From a bacterium (GTDB lineage: Bacteria; Pseudomonadota; Gammaproteobacteria; Nevskiales; OUC007): a stretch of DNA of 48,092 nucleotides. The notes beneath the pieces were generated by a model. It was not told the DNA's origin, ran no database searches, and saw nothing but the letters and a program-made list of their open reading frames with translations. Where the stretch lies: positions 1 to 48,092 of the forward strand of contig JAAFAL010000005.1 of assembly GCA_018222345.1 (NCBI GenBank), given 5' to 3'. The first letter of the stretch is position 1. Every line of letters starts with the position of its first letter. This document shows positions 27,985 to 35,361 of the stretch, one piece after another. Made by a program: the position numbers and the translations under genes.

Positions 27985-29671
27985 CATCAACCCCGGTCTG
28001 GTATTGCTCATCGGCGGCTTGCTGGTGCCGTTGGTGCGCGGCCCCGCCCGTTATGCCTGGCTACTAGCCCTGCCGGCGCTGGCCCTAGCAGTGCTGATCG
28101 ACTTGCCACATGGGGTATCCGGCGAGGTGTCGGTGTTTGGTTACACCTTGCAGACCTTGCGCGTTGATTCCCTGAGCTTTGTTTTCAGCCTCATCTTCCT
28201 GATCGCCGCGCTGTTGATGGCTGTCTATGCGCTGCATGTGCGCGACACCATGCAGCACGTGGCGGGCATGGTCTATGCAGGCGCGGCGGTCGCGGCCTGC
28301 CTGGCCGGCGACTTGCTGACCCTGTTCATCTATTGGGAACTGACGGCCATTGCCTCGGTGTTCCTGATTTGGGCGCGGCGCACCGAACGTGCCTACCGCG
28401 TCGGCATCCGGTACCTGCTGATTCAGGTGGCTTCGGGCCTGCTGCTGCTAGGCGGCGCTGTGATGCAGGTGCAAGCCACCGGCACATTGGCGTTCGAGCA
28501 TATCGGCTTGGACGCCCCCGGCGGGCTGTTGATCTTCTTGGCATTCGGCATCAAGTGTGCGTTTCCGTTGTTGCACAACTGGCTGCAGGATGCCTATCCC
28601 GAGGCCACGGTCACCGGCACCGTGGTGTTGTCGGCGTTCACGACCAAGCTAGCCATCTATGCCTTGGCGCGCGGCTATGCCGGCACCGAGTACCTGATCT
28701 GGATCGGCGCCATCATGACCGCCTTCCCGATCTTCTATGCAGTGATCGAGAACGACCTGCGCAGGGTGCTGGCTTACAGCCTGAACAACCAGTTGGGGTT
28801 CATGGTGGTAGGCATCGGTGTGGGCACCGAGTTGGCGCTCAACGGCACGGCCGCGCATGCGTTCTGCCACATTCTCTACAAAGCGCTGCTGTTCATGAGC
28901 ATGGGCGCGGTGCTGCTGCGCACTGGCACGGTCAATGGCTCGCAGCTTGGCGGGCTTTACAAATCCATGCCTTGGACAGCGCTATTTTGCGCGATTGGCG
29001 CAGCGTCCATTTCAGCGTTTCCGTTGTTCTCGGGGTTTGTGTCCAAGTCGATGATCATCAGCGCGGTGGCCAAGCAAGCCGACCTTTGGTGGGTGGTCGT
29101 GGTGCTGCTGTTTGCCTCCGCCGGAGTGTTCCATCACTCCGGAATCAAGATCCCCTACTTCGCCTTCTTCGCTCACGACAGCGGCATCCGTTGCCGCGAA
29201 GCGCCGCGCAACATGCTGATCGCCATGGGCGTGGCTGCGGCGCTGTGCATTGGGATCGGTGTGTACCCCGCGCCACTGTATTCGTTGCTGCCTTACGCGG
29301 TTGACTACCAGCCCTACACGCTGAGCCACGTGTTCACCCAGCTTCAGCTCCTGATGTTCTCGGCGCTGGCCTTCACGGTGCTCATGCGCACGGGCATTTA
29401 CCCACCAGAGCTTCGGTCAATCAACCTGGACACCGACTGGTTTTACCGCCGGCCGATACCCATGGCGCTGCGCCGCGTACGCGACACATGGGTAGGCGCC
29501 CGCGCCGCGGCCACCGGGCTGGCAGCCGGCGCGATAGCGCGACCACTGCAAAGCCATCTGCGCGCTGTGGCACAGCGCGACGGTTGGTTGGGCGGCGCTT
29601 GGCGCTCGGGCGCCATGGTGCTGTGGGCCGTGGGCTTGGTGGGCTTCTACATCCTTGTTTTTGTTGTGTGA
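27971..29671 (+). CDS. Proton-conducting antiporter-like subunit (third ND4/ND5-type subunit)
   Basis: 566-residue NuoL/NuoM-like subunit. It keeps Glu123 in helix 5 (DLLTLFIYWELTAIASVFLI), a helix-7 lysine in FGIKCAFPLLHNWLQDAYPE, a helix-8 lysine in AFTTKLAIYALA, and AYSLNNQLGFMVVG in the broken helix. The C-terminal 130 residues extend beyond the core and end in a final hydrophobic helix (MVLWAVGLVGFYILVFVV), which may act like a lateral or anchoring element. It starts 14 nt inside the preceding small gene. Last gene of the antiporter operon. No terminator is seen after it. Confidence 0.9.
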   Translation: MMLPDINPGLVLLIGGLLVPLVRGPARYAWLLALPALALAVLIDLPHGVSGEVSVFGYTLQTLRVDSLSFVFSLIFLIAALLMAVYALHVRDTMQHVAGMVYAGAAVAACLAGDLLTLFIYWELTAIASVFLIWARRTERAYRVGIRYLLIQVASGLLLLGGAVMQVQATGTLAFEHIGLDAPGGLLIFLAFGIKCAFPLLHNWLQDAYPEATVTGTVVLSAFTTKLAIYALARGYAGTEYLIWIGAIMTAFPIFYAVIENDLRRVLAYSLNNQLGFMVVGIGVGTELALNGTAAHAFCHILYKALLFMSMGAVLLRTGTVNGSQLGGLYKSMPWTALFCAIGAASISAFPLFSGFVSKSMIISAVAKQADLWWVVVVLLFASAGVFHHSGIKIPYFAFFAHDSGIRCREAPRNMLIAMGVAAALCIGIGVYPAPLYSLLPYAVDYQPYTLSHVFTQLQLLMFSALAFTVLMRTGIYPPELRSINLDTDWFYRRPIPMALRRVRDTWVGARAAATGLAAGAIARPLQSHLRAVAQRDGWLGGAWRSGAMVLWAVGLVGFYILVFVV

Positions 29672-29675
29672 TAAT
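29667..29675 (+). promoter_or_regulatory. Extended -10 promoter element of the beta-barrel gene
   Basis: TG-T-GATAAT is an extended -10 box (5 of 6 matches plus the TGn element). It overlaps the stop codon of the last antiporter gene. The predicted start near 29682 leaves about 55 nt before the ATG at 29737. No good -35 is present, which extended -10 promoters can tolerate. Confidence 0.45.
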
Positions 29676-29736
29676 CGCAACAGTCGTGACAAGGATTCAG
29701 TCACGCAATAGCCATACGCAAAACAAGGAGTGTTTT

Positions 29737-30495
29737 ATGCGATTTAGTCATATCGCCCTGCCCGTTGTGGGCTTGTTGGTCACCGGCTCGGCGTTCGCCC
29801 AGCCTGCGAGTTCCGTGCATACGTATCAGGAATTCTCGACCCACCTGTTGTCGGCGCAGTCGCACAACCACCTGCTAGGTGAATTCGGTACCGGTTCCGA
29901 AGATTCTGTTGACTTCGACAGCTTGCGGCTGGCCGGCGAATTCGATGTTGCCAACCTGCGCGTGGCGCAAACGCCGGTCGAGTTATCGCTGATCGGCCAG
30001 TATCAAACTGTTGACGTTGAGGTCGATGGCCCACCGGCAGCTCCGCGCCGCAACGCCGAATTGGACACAATCAACATTGGAGCCAAAGGTGCCTGGACTG
30101 TACCGGCCGTCCCAAAGCTGCAGCTTGGCACCGGCGCCTATGTCTCGATTGCCGATTTCGACGCGCCGGACAACGCAGATGATTCCGAGTCCGGCGTCGT
30201 CGGCTTTGGTAGCGCGCGTTATGCGATCACACCACGCTTCGACACCTACGGCACCGTGTTTGTCAGCACCGAAGATCGGGTTCAGGACTCCGGCGTTGTT
30301 GCTGGCCTGCTGTACGACCTAGGCCGCGTTGCATTGGGCGCCGAGGTTTCGACGCCTGACGACACGACTGTGACACCGTTCATAAGCTATGCGGTCACCC
30401 CGACGCTTCGGCTGAATGGCGGCATCACCACCGGCACCGAGCCAGACCCGGTGTTCCGCGGCCAGCTCGCGTGGGTATTTGACGCCGGGCGTTAG
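29737..30495 (+). CDS. Putative outer-membrane beta-barrel protein
   Basis: 252-residue protein with a clear Sec signal peptide (MRFSHIALPVVGLLVTGSAFA, cut before QPAS). The mature part shows alternating polar/hydrophobic stretches typical of small outer-membrane barrels (VELSLIGQYQTVDVEV, SARYAITPRFDTYGTVFVST, FISYAVTPTLRLNGGITTG) and a C-terminal strand with aromatics (GQLAWVFDAGR). I do not recognise a named family. The start has an AAGGAG site, so the longer upstream frame is not needed. It has its own putative promoter and terminator and is probably transcribed apart from the antiporter operon. Confidence 0.75.
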   Translation: MRFSHIALPVVGLLVTGSAFAQPASSVHTYQEFSTHLLSAQSHNHLLGEFGTGSEDSVDFDSLRLAGEFDVANLRVAQTPVELSLIGQYQTVDVEVDGPPAAPRRNAELDTINIGAKGAWTVPAVPKLQLGTGAYVSIADFDAPDNADDSESGVVGFGSARYAITPRFDTYGTVFVSTEDRVQDSGVVAGLLYDLGRVALGAEVSTPDDTTVTPFISYAVTPTLRLNGGITTGTEPDPVFRGQLAWVFDAGR

Positions 30496-30537
30496 AACGC
30501 ACTGGCCAATCCACAAAGAGATTGGCACAAGGAATTT

Positions 30538-30562
30538 GGCCGAGGTCTTCCTCGGCCTTTTT
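30538..30562 (+). terminator. Rho-independent terminator after the beta-barrel gene
   Basis: GGCCGAGG (30538-30545), a TCTT loop, CCTCGGCC (30550-30557) and a T-run. It starts 43 nt after the stop codon. Confidence 0.92.
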
Positions 30563-30636
30563 CTTGCCGCAGCGGTTTTATCGAACTGTCACGAACGCGG
30601 CGTAAGCTGCGCAACACTCATTGCCGACCTGTTGTG

Positions 30637-31599
30637 ATGTCGATGCGTGTACCGCCAGCAACTCTCCTGCCACTGGTTTGCCTGCTAGCCGCCTGTGGCA
30701 GTTCGTCGCCGCCACCCGAGCCGGAAAGCGCCGATGTGCCGGACACTGTCGTGATGGACGATGCCCCCGGTTTTGCGCCGCTGGCCACGGATCAGGTCAT
30801 CGTCGCCCATCGTGGCGCGTCGGGCCATGCGCCCGAGCACACGCTGCTTGCCTACGACATCGCCTTGGAAATGGGCGCCGAATATATCGAACAGGACGTG
30901 CTGCCAACAGTTGATGGCGAGCTCGTGGTCATCCACGACGACACCCTGGACCGCACCGCCCGCGGCCCGGCCGAGAATTGCACCGGCCGCGTCGATGAAA
31001 AAACTCTCGACCAACTCAAAACCTGCGACGTGGGCAGTTGGTTCAACGAAGCCAACCCCGACCGCGCCAGCGACGACTTCATCGGCCTGCCCATCCCGAC
31101 GCTGGAAGAGGTCTTCCAGCGCTACGGTAATGCGCCCGAGATCAAGTACTACATCGAAACCAAGCCCAACCAGGAAAACGACGACAGCGTCGAGCGTGAA
31201 CTACTACGGCTGATTGTCGAATACGGCTTGCGCGACGGCGCGGTGAACAATCGCCAAGTGCTGGTGCAGTCGTTCATCCCCACATCGCTGACCAACATGA
31301 ACCAGTTGGATCCCGAGATTCCGCTCATTCAACTGTATGCCGCGGGCGCTACGGTGACACTGGCAGCCGCCGCGCAATATGCATTTGGCGTGGGGCCCAA
31401 CACGGCCGAAACCAATCAGCAATTGGTCGATCAGGCGCACGCACTGGGCTTGGCCATTCACCCCTACACGATCAACAGCACTGAAGACCTGGAAGCTGTT
31501 GCAGCACTGTGTGTTGATGGCATATTCACCAACTTCCCGGACCGCTACCGGGGTGTGCTGACCAACAACGACTACGGCTGCGCGGCGCCGATTCGTTAG
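30637..31599 (+). CDS. Glycerophosphodiester phosphodiesterase lipoprotein
   Basis: 320-residue lipoprotein with signal peptide and lipobox LLAAC. GDPD enzymes hydrolyse glycerophosphodiesters to glycerol-3-phosphate and an alcohol. The catalytic signature is complete: His58-Arg59 (VAHRGASGHAPEHT), Glu67, EQDVLPTVDGELVVIHDDTL (metal-binding Glu/Asp and second His) and YYIETKP. It resembles periplasmic GlpQ-type enzymes, including the insertion with the two cysteines in AENCTGR and KTCDVGSW. Start choice is between GTG 30634, ATG 30637 and ATG 30643; none has a clear ribosome-binding site. It ends in an 11-bp direct repeat shared with the end of the convergent nitrilase gene. Confidence 0.9.
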   Translation: MSMRVPPATLLPLVCLLAACGSSSPPPEPESADVPDTVVMDDAPGFAPLATDQVIVAHRGASGHAPEHTLLAYDIALEMGAEYIEQDVLPTVDGELVVIHDDTLDRTARGPAENCTGRVDEKTLDQLKTCDVGSWFNEANPDRASDDFIGLPIPTLEEVFQRYGNAPEIKYYIETKPNQENDDSVERELLRLIVEYGLRDGAVNNRQVLVQSFIPTSLTNMNQLDPEIPLIQLYAAGATVTLAAAAQYAFGVGPNTAETNQQLVDQAHALGLAIHPYTINSTEDLEAVAALCVDGIFTNFPDRYRGVLTNNDYGCAAPIR

Positions 31600-31613
31600 C
31601 CGCGATTCGTTAG
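31589..31613. repeat. 11-bp direct repeat at convergent gene ends
   Basis: CGATTCGTTAG occurs at 31589-31599 and again at 31603-31613, three bases apart. The first copy provides the stop of the phosphodiesterase gene and the second contains the stop of the nitrilase gene on the other strand. It looks like a small local tandem duplication. Confidence 0.6.
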
Positions 31614-32545
31614 TCGAGATTGGTGGTCGTCGATTGGCGACGCCGATCGACCTGCAGGCTCAGCACATCTGGCCGCGCGTAGTGGCCGGCAGCGTCGAAG
31701 CTTTGCCGTGCACGGCGCACGCTGTCGATATCGATCTCGACGGTAAACACGCCGGCTTGCTCGGCCACCGGTTCCAGCAGCCACTGGCCGTCGGGGCCAG
31801 CCACGCAGGAGCCGCCTGCAGCTAGCCAATCTGGTGCATTCGCCATCATCTGTTCGGCGCCGGGCAGGTCGTTTGGAATAGCCTGGCGCCGCATCAAGCC
31901 GCTGGCCGAGATCACCACACTGCGGCCCTCCATAGCGATGAAGCGGGTAATGTCTTGGGTGTTGCGCGGGTTGCCGGGCCAGATCGCTACATGCAGATCT
32001 TCACCCTGCCCATACAGCGCCTGACGCGCCATGGGTATCCAGTTCTCCCAGCAATTCAGTGCGCCCAGGTGAAAATCGCCCAGCGTATGCACGGCTAGCC
32101 CGTGGCCGTCGCCGGGCGACCACACCAAGCGCTCCTCATACGTCGGCATCAACTTGCGATGCACCGAGCCTATATGGCCGTCCGGCAAGATCGTGACGCA
32201 ACTCGCATACAGCGAGTGCCCGCGCGTCACGTCGCGCTCGATGATGCCGAGAACAACCGCTATTTGGTGCCGCGCGGCCCGCTCGCACACAGGCGCCAGA
32301 TCGCCGCGGTCAATTTGCACCGCCTCGCGGGTGTAGATGGCAAACAGGTCTTTTTGCAGCGCCGACTCGAAGCGAGCGCCATCGGTCAATTCGACCCAGA
32401 ACGGATAGCCGGGCAACAGCGCCTCGCCAAACGCGACCAGCGCAGCACCCTGCCCGGCTGCCTCATCCATAGCCGCCAATACGCGCATCGTGGTCTCCGC
32501 GCGGTCCAACAAGGCAGGTTCGATCTGCGCCACGGCCACCTTCAT
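31610..32545 (-). CDS. Carbon-nitrogen hydrolase, nitrilase family
   Basis: 311-residue nitrilase-superfamily enzyme with the full catalytic triad Glu41 (FGEALLPGYPFW), Lys131 (HRKLMPTYEE) and Cys165 (LNCWENW). The CWEN context and the HRKLMPT-Y-E-E segment point to the true nitrilase branch, which turns nitriles into carboxylic acids and ammonia, rather than to an amidase. Substrate cannot be read from sequence. It diverges from the acetyl-CoA hydrolase gene (54-nt gap), so the two may share a control region. Confidence 0.9.
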   Translation of the reverse strand: MKVAVAQIEPALLDRAETTMRVLAAMDEAAGQGAALVAFGEALLPGYPFWVELTDGARFESALQKDLFAIYTREAVQIDRGDLAPVCERAARHQIAVVLGIIERDVTRGHSLYASCVTILPDGHIGSVHRKLMPTYEERLVWSPGDGHGLAVHTLGDFHLGALNCWENWIPMARQALYGQGEDLHVAIWPGNPRNTQDITRFIAMEGRSVVISASGLMRRQAIPNDLPGAEQMMANAPDWLAAGGSCVAGPDGQWLLEPVAEQAGVFTVEIDIDSVRRARQSFDAAGHYARPDVLSLQVDRRRQSTTTNLD

Positions 32546-32599
32546 CGCTGCGCCTGCCGGTTATGATTCGTCCGAAGTTTCTGCATTGCCTGGCTACCC

Positions 32600-34552
32600 A
32601 TGACCTTGAAGACCACAGACTACGATGCCGCCATCGACGCTGTCATCGACCGCGTTGGCAAAACGCTGGTACTGGGCATCCCGCTAGGGCTGGGCAAACC
32701 GTCGGGCTTTGTGAACGCGCTATATGACCGCGTCGCCGATGACACCAGCCTGAACCTGGTGATCTTCACCGCGCTAACGCTCAACACGCCGCGCGCGCCA
32801 GGCGTGGGCGGCGCATTCATCGGCCCCATGGTCGAGCGCACCATGGCCGCCTACGAAGATTTGAAATACGCCAAAGCCCAGCAACGCGGCGAGCTGCCGG
32901 CCAACATCACGGTGCGCGAATTCTTCTTCCAGGCCGGAACGCAGATCGGCAAACTAGTCCCGCAGCAGAACTACATCAGCAGCAACTACACCCACGTGGC
33001 GCGCGACATGATCGACCACGGCGCCAATGTGTTTGCGCAGCTTGTAGCCCTCGAAGACCGCGACGGCGAACAGCGCGTGAGCCTGAGTTGCAACCCAGAT
33101 GTGACCCTGGAAGTTGTACCCATGGCTCGTGCCCGCTGGCCGGTTGCCACCGTGGGCGTTGTCGAGCCGGAATTGCCCTTCATGTACGGCGACGCCGACC
33201 GGCCCGAAGCCGAGTTCGACGTTCTGCTGAGCCCGCCAGCGCGCAAGGCCGAGGGCCACTTGTTCAGCGTGCCCAAACTGCCGGTGTCGCTGCAGGACCA
33301 CGCCATTGGCCTGCATGCCAGCCGGCTGGTGAAAGATGGCGGCACGATTCAATTGGGCATCGGCGCCCTGGGCGACTCGGTGAGCCACGCGCTGACCCTG
33401 CGCCACAATGACAATGCAGCTTATCGGGCGATCTGTGACAACTTGCCTGCGGTGCCGGAATCGCTGCGTGACTGGGGCGGCGATGACAGCTTCGACATCG
33501 GCCTGTACGGCGCCACCGAAATGTTCGTGGATGGCTTTTTGGCGCTGTACAACGCCGGCGTGCTCAAGCGCCGGGTGTTCGACGACACCGAGCTGCAAGC
33601 TGCCATCAACACTGGCGATCAAACCGCACCAGATGCCGGCGGCTTTGTGCTGCACGGCGGTTTCTTCCTCGGCCCACGGTGTTTTTACGACGCACTCAAC
33701 GCCATGGGCGCCGACGAGCGCAAGCTGTTCAATATGACCGCGGTCAAGCGCATCAACCAACTCTATTCAAGCGAAGCGCTAGACCGGCTACAACGCACCG
33801 AGGCGCGCTTCATCAATACCGGCCTCAAGTGCACGCTCTCGGGCGCCGTGGTGTCGGATGCGCTGGATGATCACCGCGTGCTCTCCGGCGTTGGCGGGCA
33901 GTACAACTTTGTCGCGCAGGCCCATGCGCTGGATGACGGCCGCAGCATTTTGCTGATCAAATCGGTGCGCGGCGATGGCGCGGATGCCGAGAGCAATATC
34001 GTCTGGGACTACCCGCACACCACCATTGCCCGCCACCTGCGCGACATCATCATCACTGAATACGGCATCGCCAACCTGCGCGGCGCCACCGACCGCGACA
34101 TCATCGCGCGGCTGCTCAACATTGCCGATTCGCGTTTTCAGGACAGCCTGCTGGCCAGGGCCAAAGCGGCGGGCAAGATCGAAGCCGACTACGCCATCCC
34201 GCCGGAGTATCAGAACAACACGCCAGCCGCGCTAGATGCTGCCCTTGCCGGCGCGCAGCAAGCTGGGCAACTGCCCTACTTCCCGCTGCCCAGTGATTGG
34301 ACGCCGGACGAAGAAGTGCTAGCCGTCGCGCTAGGCCGGCTCAAAGACAAGCAGGCCCGTGAGGGCAAACGCATCCTGTGGTCTGCCTGGCAAGCAGGCG
34401 CACCACCGGCCGAGGCAACGCCGTACTTGTCGCGGGTCGGCCTGGGTGCGCCATCTGATTTTCAAGCAAAAGTGACCGCTCGGCTGCTGGGTGCGGAAAT
34501 TGCCAAACTGCTACGCGACGAGGCCAAGGCCTTCGCGCCACAGCCCGACTAA
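32600..34552 (+). CDS. Acetyl-CoA hydrolase/transferase family protein
   Basis: 650-residue CoA-transferase-fold enzyme of the acetyl-CoA hydrolase/4-hydroxybutyrate CoA-transferase superfamily. The glutamate that forms the CoA thioester is expected at Glu307 in GLYGATEMFVDGF. The glycine-rich CoA-binding segment GGTIQLGIGALGDSVSHAL lies near residue 245 and the C-terminal domain motif ITEYGIANLRGATDRDI near 485. At about 650 residues it is longer than the roughly 430-500 of classical members, with an extra C-terminal stretch. It may hydrolyse acyl-CoA or move CoA between acids. Its stop overlaps the convergent VOC gene stop. Confidence 0.87.
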   Translation: MTLKTTDYDAAIDAVIDRVGKTLVLGIPLGLGKPSGFVNALYDRVADDTSLNLVIFTALTLNTPRAPGVGGAFIGPMVERTMAAYEDLKYAKAQQRGELPANITVREFFFQAGTQIGKLVPQQNYISSNYTHVARDMIDHGANVFAQLVALEDRDGEQRVSLSCNPDVTLEVVPMARARWPVATVGVVEPELPFMYGDADRPEAEFDVLLSPPARKAEGHLFSVPKLPVSLQDHAIGLHASRLVKDGGTIQLGIGALGDSVSHALTLRHNDNAAYRAICDNLPAVPESLRDWGGDDSFDIGLYGATEMFVDGFLALYNAGVLKRRVFDDTELQAAINTGDQTAPDAGGFVLHGGFFLGPRCFYDALNAMGADERKLFNMTAVKRINQLYSSEALDRLQRTEARFINTGLKCTLSGAVVSDALDDHRVLSGVGGQYNFVAQAHALDDGRSILLIKSVRGDGADAESNIVWDYPHTTIARHLRDIIITEYGIANLRGATDRDIIARLLNIADSRFQDSLLARAKAAGKIEADYAIPPEYQNNTPAALDAALAGAQQAGQLPYFPLPSDWTPDEEVLAVALGRLKDKQAREGKRILWSAWQAGAPPAEATPYLSRVGLGAPSDFQAKVTARLLGAEIAKLLRDEAKAFAPQPD

Positions 34553-34932
34553 GGCTTGAAGTTATTATCAATCGTGTACACGTTGAGCTTGTTGCCATCC
34601 AGGTCGCGAAAGTACCCGGCATAAAACCCGGGCACGCGCTCGCCGGGCGCCCCCTCGTCTTGCGCACCCAGCGCCAAGGCCTTGGCATGCACGGCATCCA
34701 CCTTGGCCGCAGAATCTACGACCAGCGCAACCATCACGCCATTGCCCACAGTGGCCGGCTGGCCATCGAACGGCTTGGCAATGCTGACACCGGCGGCAGT
34801 GGGCCCAGTTGACCAGGCGATAAATTCGTCCGTGTCCATGAAGCGGCCAGCGCCAAGTTCGGCGAACAAGGCATCGTAGAAAACTGCTGCCCGTGGCAAA
34901 TCATTGCTGCCCAAGGTCACGTATCCAATCAT
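34549..34932 (-). CDS. VOC (glyoxalase/bleomycin resistance) superfamily protein
   Basis: 127-residue single VOC module (MIGYVTLGSNDLPRAAVFYD to YFRDLDGNKLNVYTID). The usual metal-binding histidine near the N-terminus is replaced (YVTLGS) and the glutamate of the C-terminal motif is Asn (GNKLNVY), so a metal-dependent glyoxalase I activity is unlikely. The frame opens at 34980, but the ATG at 34932 has a GAGGG site 8 nt upstream and the standard VOC start. The ends overlap tail to tail with the acetyl-CoA hydrolase gene. Confidence 0.85.
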   Translation of the reverse strand: MIGYVTLGSNDLPRAAVFYDALFAELGAGRFMDTDEFIAWSTGPTAAGVSIAKPFDGQPATVGNGVMVALVVDSAAKVDAVHAKALALGAQDEGAPGERVPGFYAGYFRDLDGNKLNVYTIDNNFKP

Positions 34933-35361
34933 CGAATTACCCTCGGTTTTAACATGTAATTGCACGACAAGCATATGCATTTATTGCATATCTCATGATG
35001 TATCACTTTTGACATTAATTAGGGTTTCAGCGGCCAATTAAGCGCCGCTTTATGTGGTTGCGCAGCACGCTTCAAGTGTGCCTATGGCCCATGGGCATGC
35101 AAGGGCATTGAGGATCTAACCAGCCACGGTCTGCTTGGTATATTTAGGCGACTGCCGCGGGGCAGCTCAAATCGGACATTCGAAAAAGTTTTTTCGCACT
35201 AACTCGGACGTGACACGCTTGCAAAGAACTTCGTCAAAGTTTTGGTGGGAAGAGTTGATTGCTGCCCGTTCTAGCGTGCCAAGCGTATAGTTCAAATTAG
35301 CAGAACCCGTCATCAACCAGTCCCGCGTGATCCGCTCGGTCGCAGTGTGACTCGACCTTGA
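34933..35361. other. AT-rich intergenic region at the edge of the peptide locus
   Basis: No convincing gene in these 429 bp. It contains an inverted repeat ATATGCA (34973-34979) / TGCATAT (34985-34991) about 40 nt upstream of the VOC gene, an isolated TTGACA (35009-35014) without a matching -10, and a TATAGT (35286-35291) lacking a well-spaced -35. It marks the visible change from GC-rich chromosomal genes to the more AT-containing locus on the right. Confidence 0.5.
34973..34991. promoter_or_regulatory. Possible operator (inverted repeat) upstream of the VOC gene
   Basis: ATATGCA-TTTAT-TGCATAT is a perfect 7-bp inverted repeat in an AT-rich stretch between the divergent VOC and FAAL genes. 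Its size suits a dimeric repressor site. No regulator gene is adjacent, so this is tentative. Confidence 0.3.

Noticed and set aside
34549-34932. VOC protein considered as an immunity or resistance gene of the peptide locus
   Set aside because: It sits left of the apparent compositional break, converges with the acetyl-CoA hydrolase gene and lacks metal ligands. Nothing ties it to the exporters.
35136-35294. A short plus-strand frame (ending EELIAARSSVPSV) upstream of the FAAL gene, considered as a leader peptide
   Set aside because: Only a TTG could start it, there is no ribosome-binding site, and it does not resemble Nif11 or double-glycine leaders.
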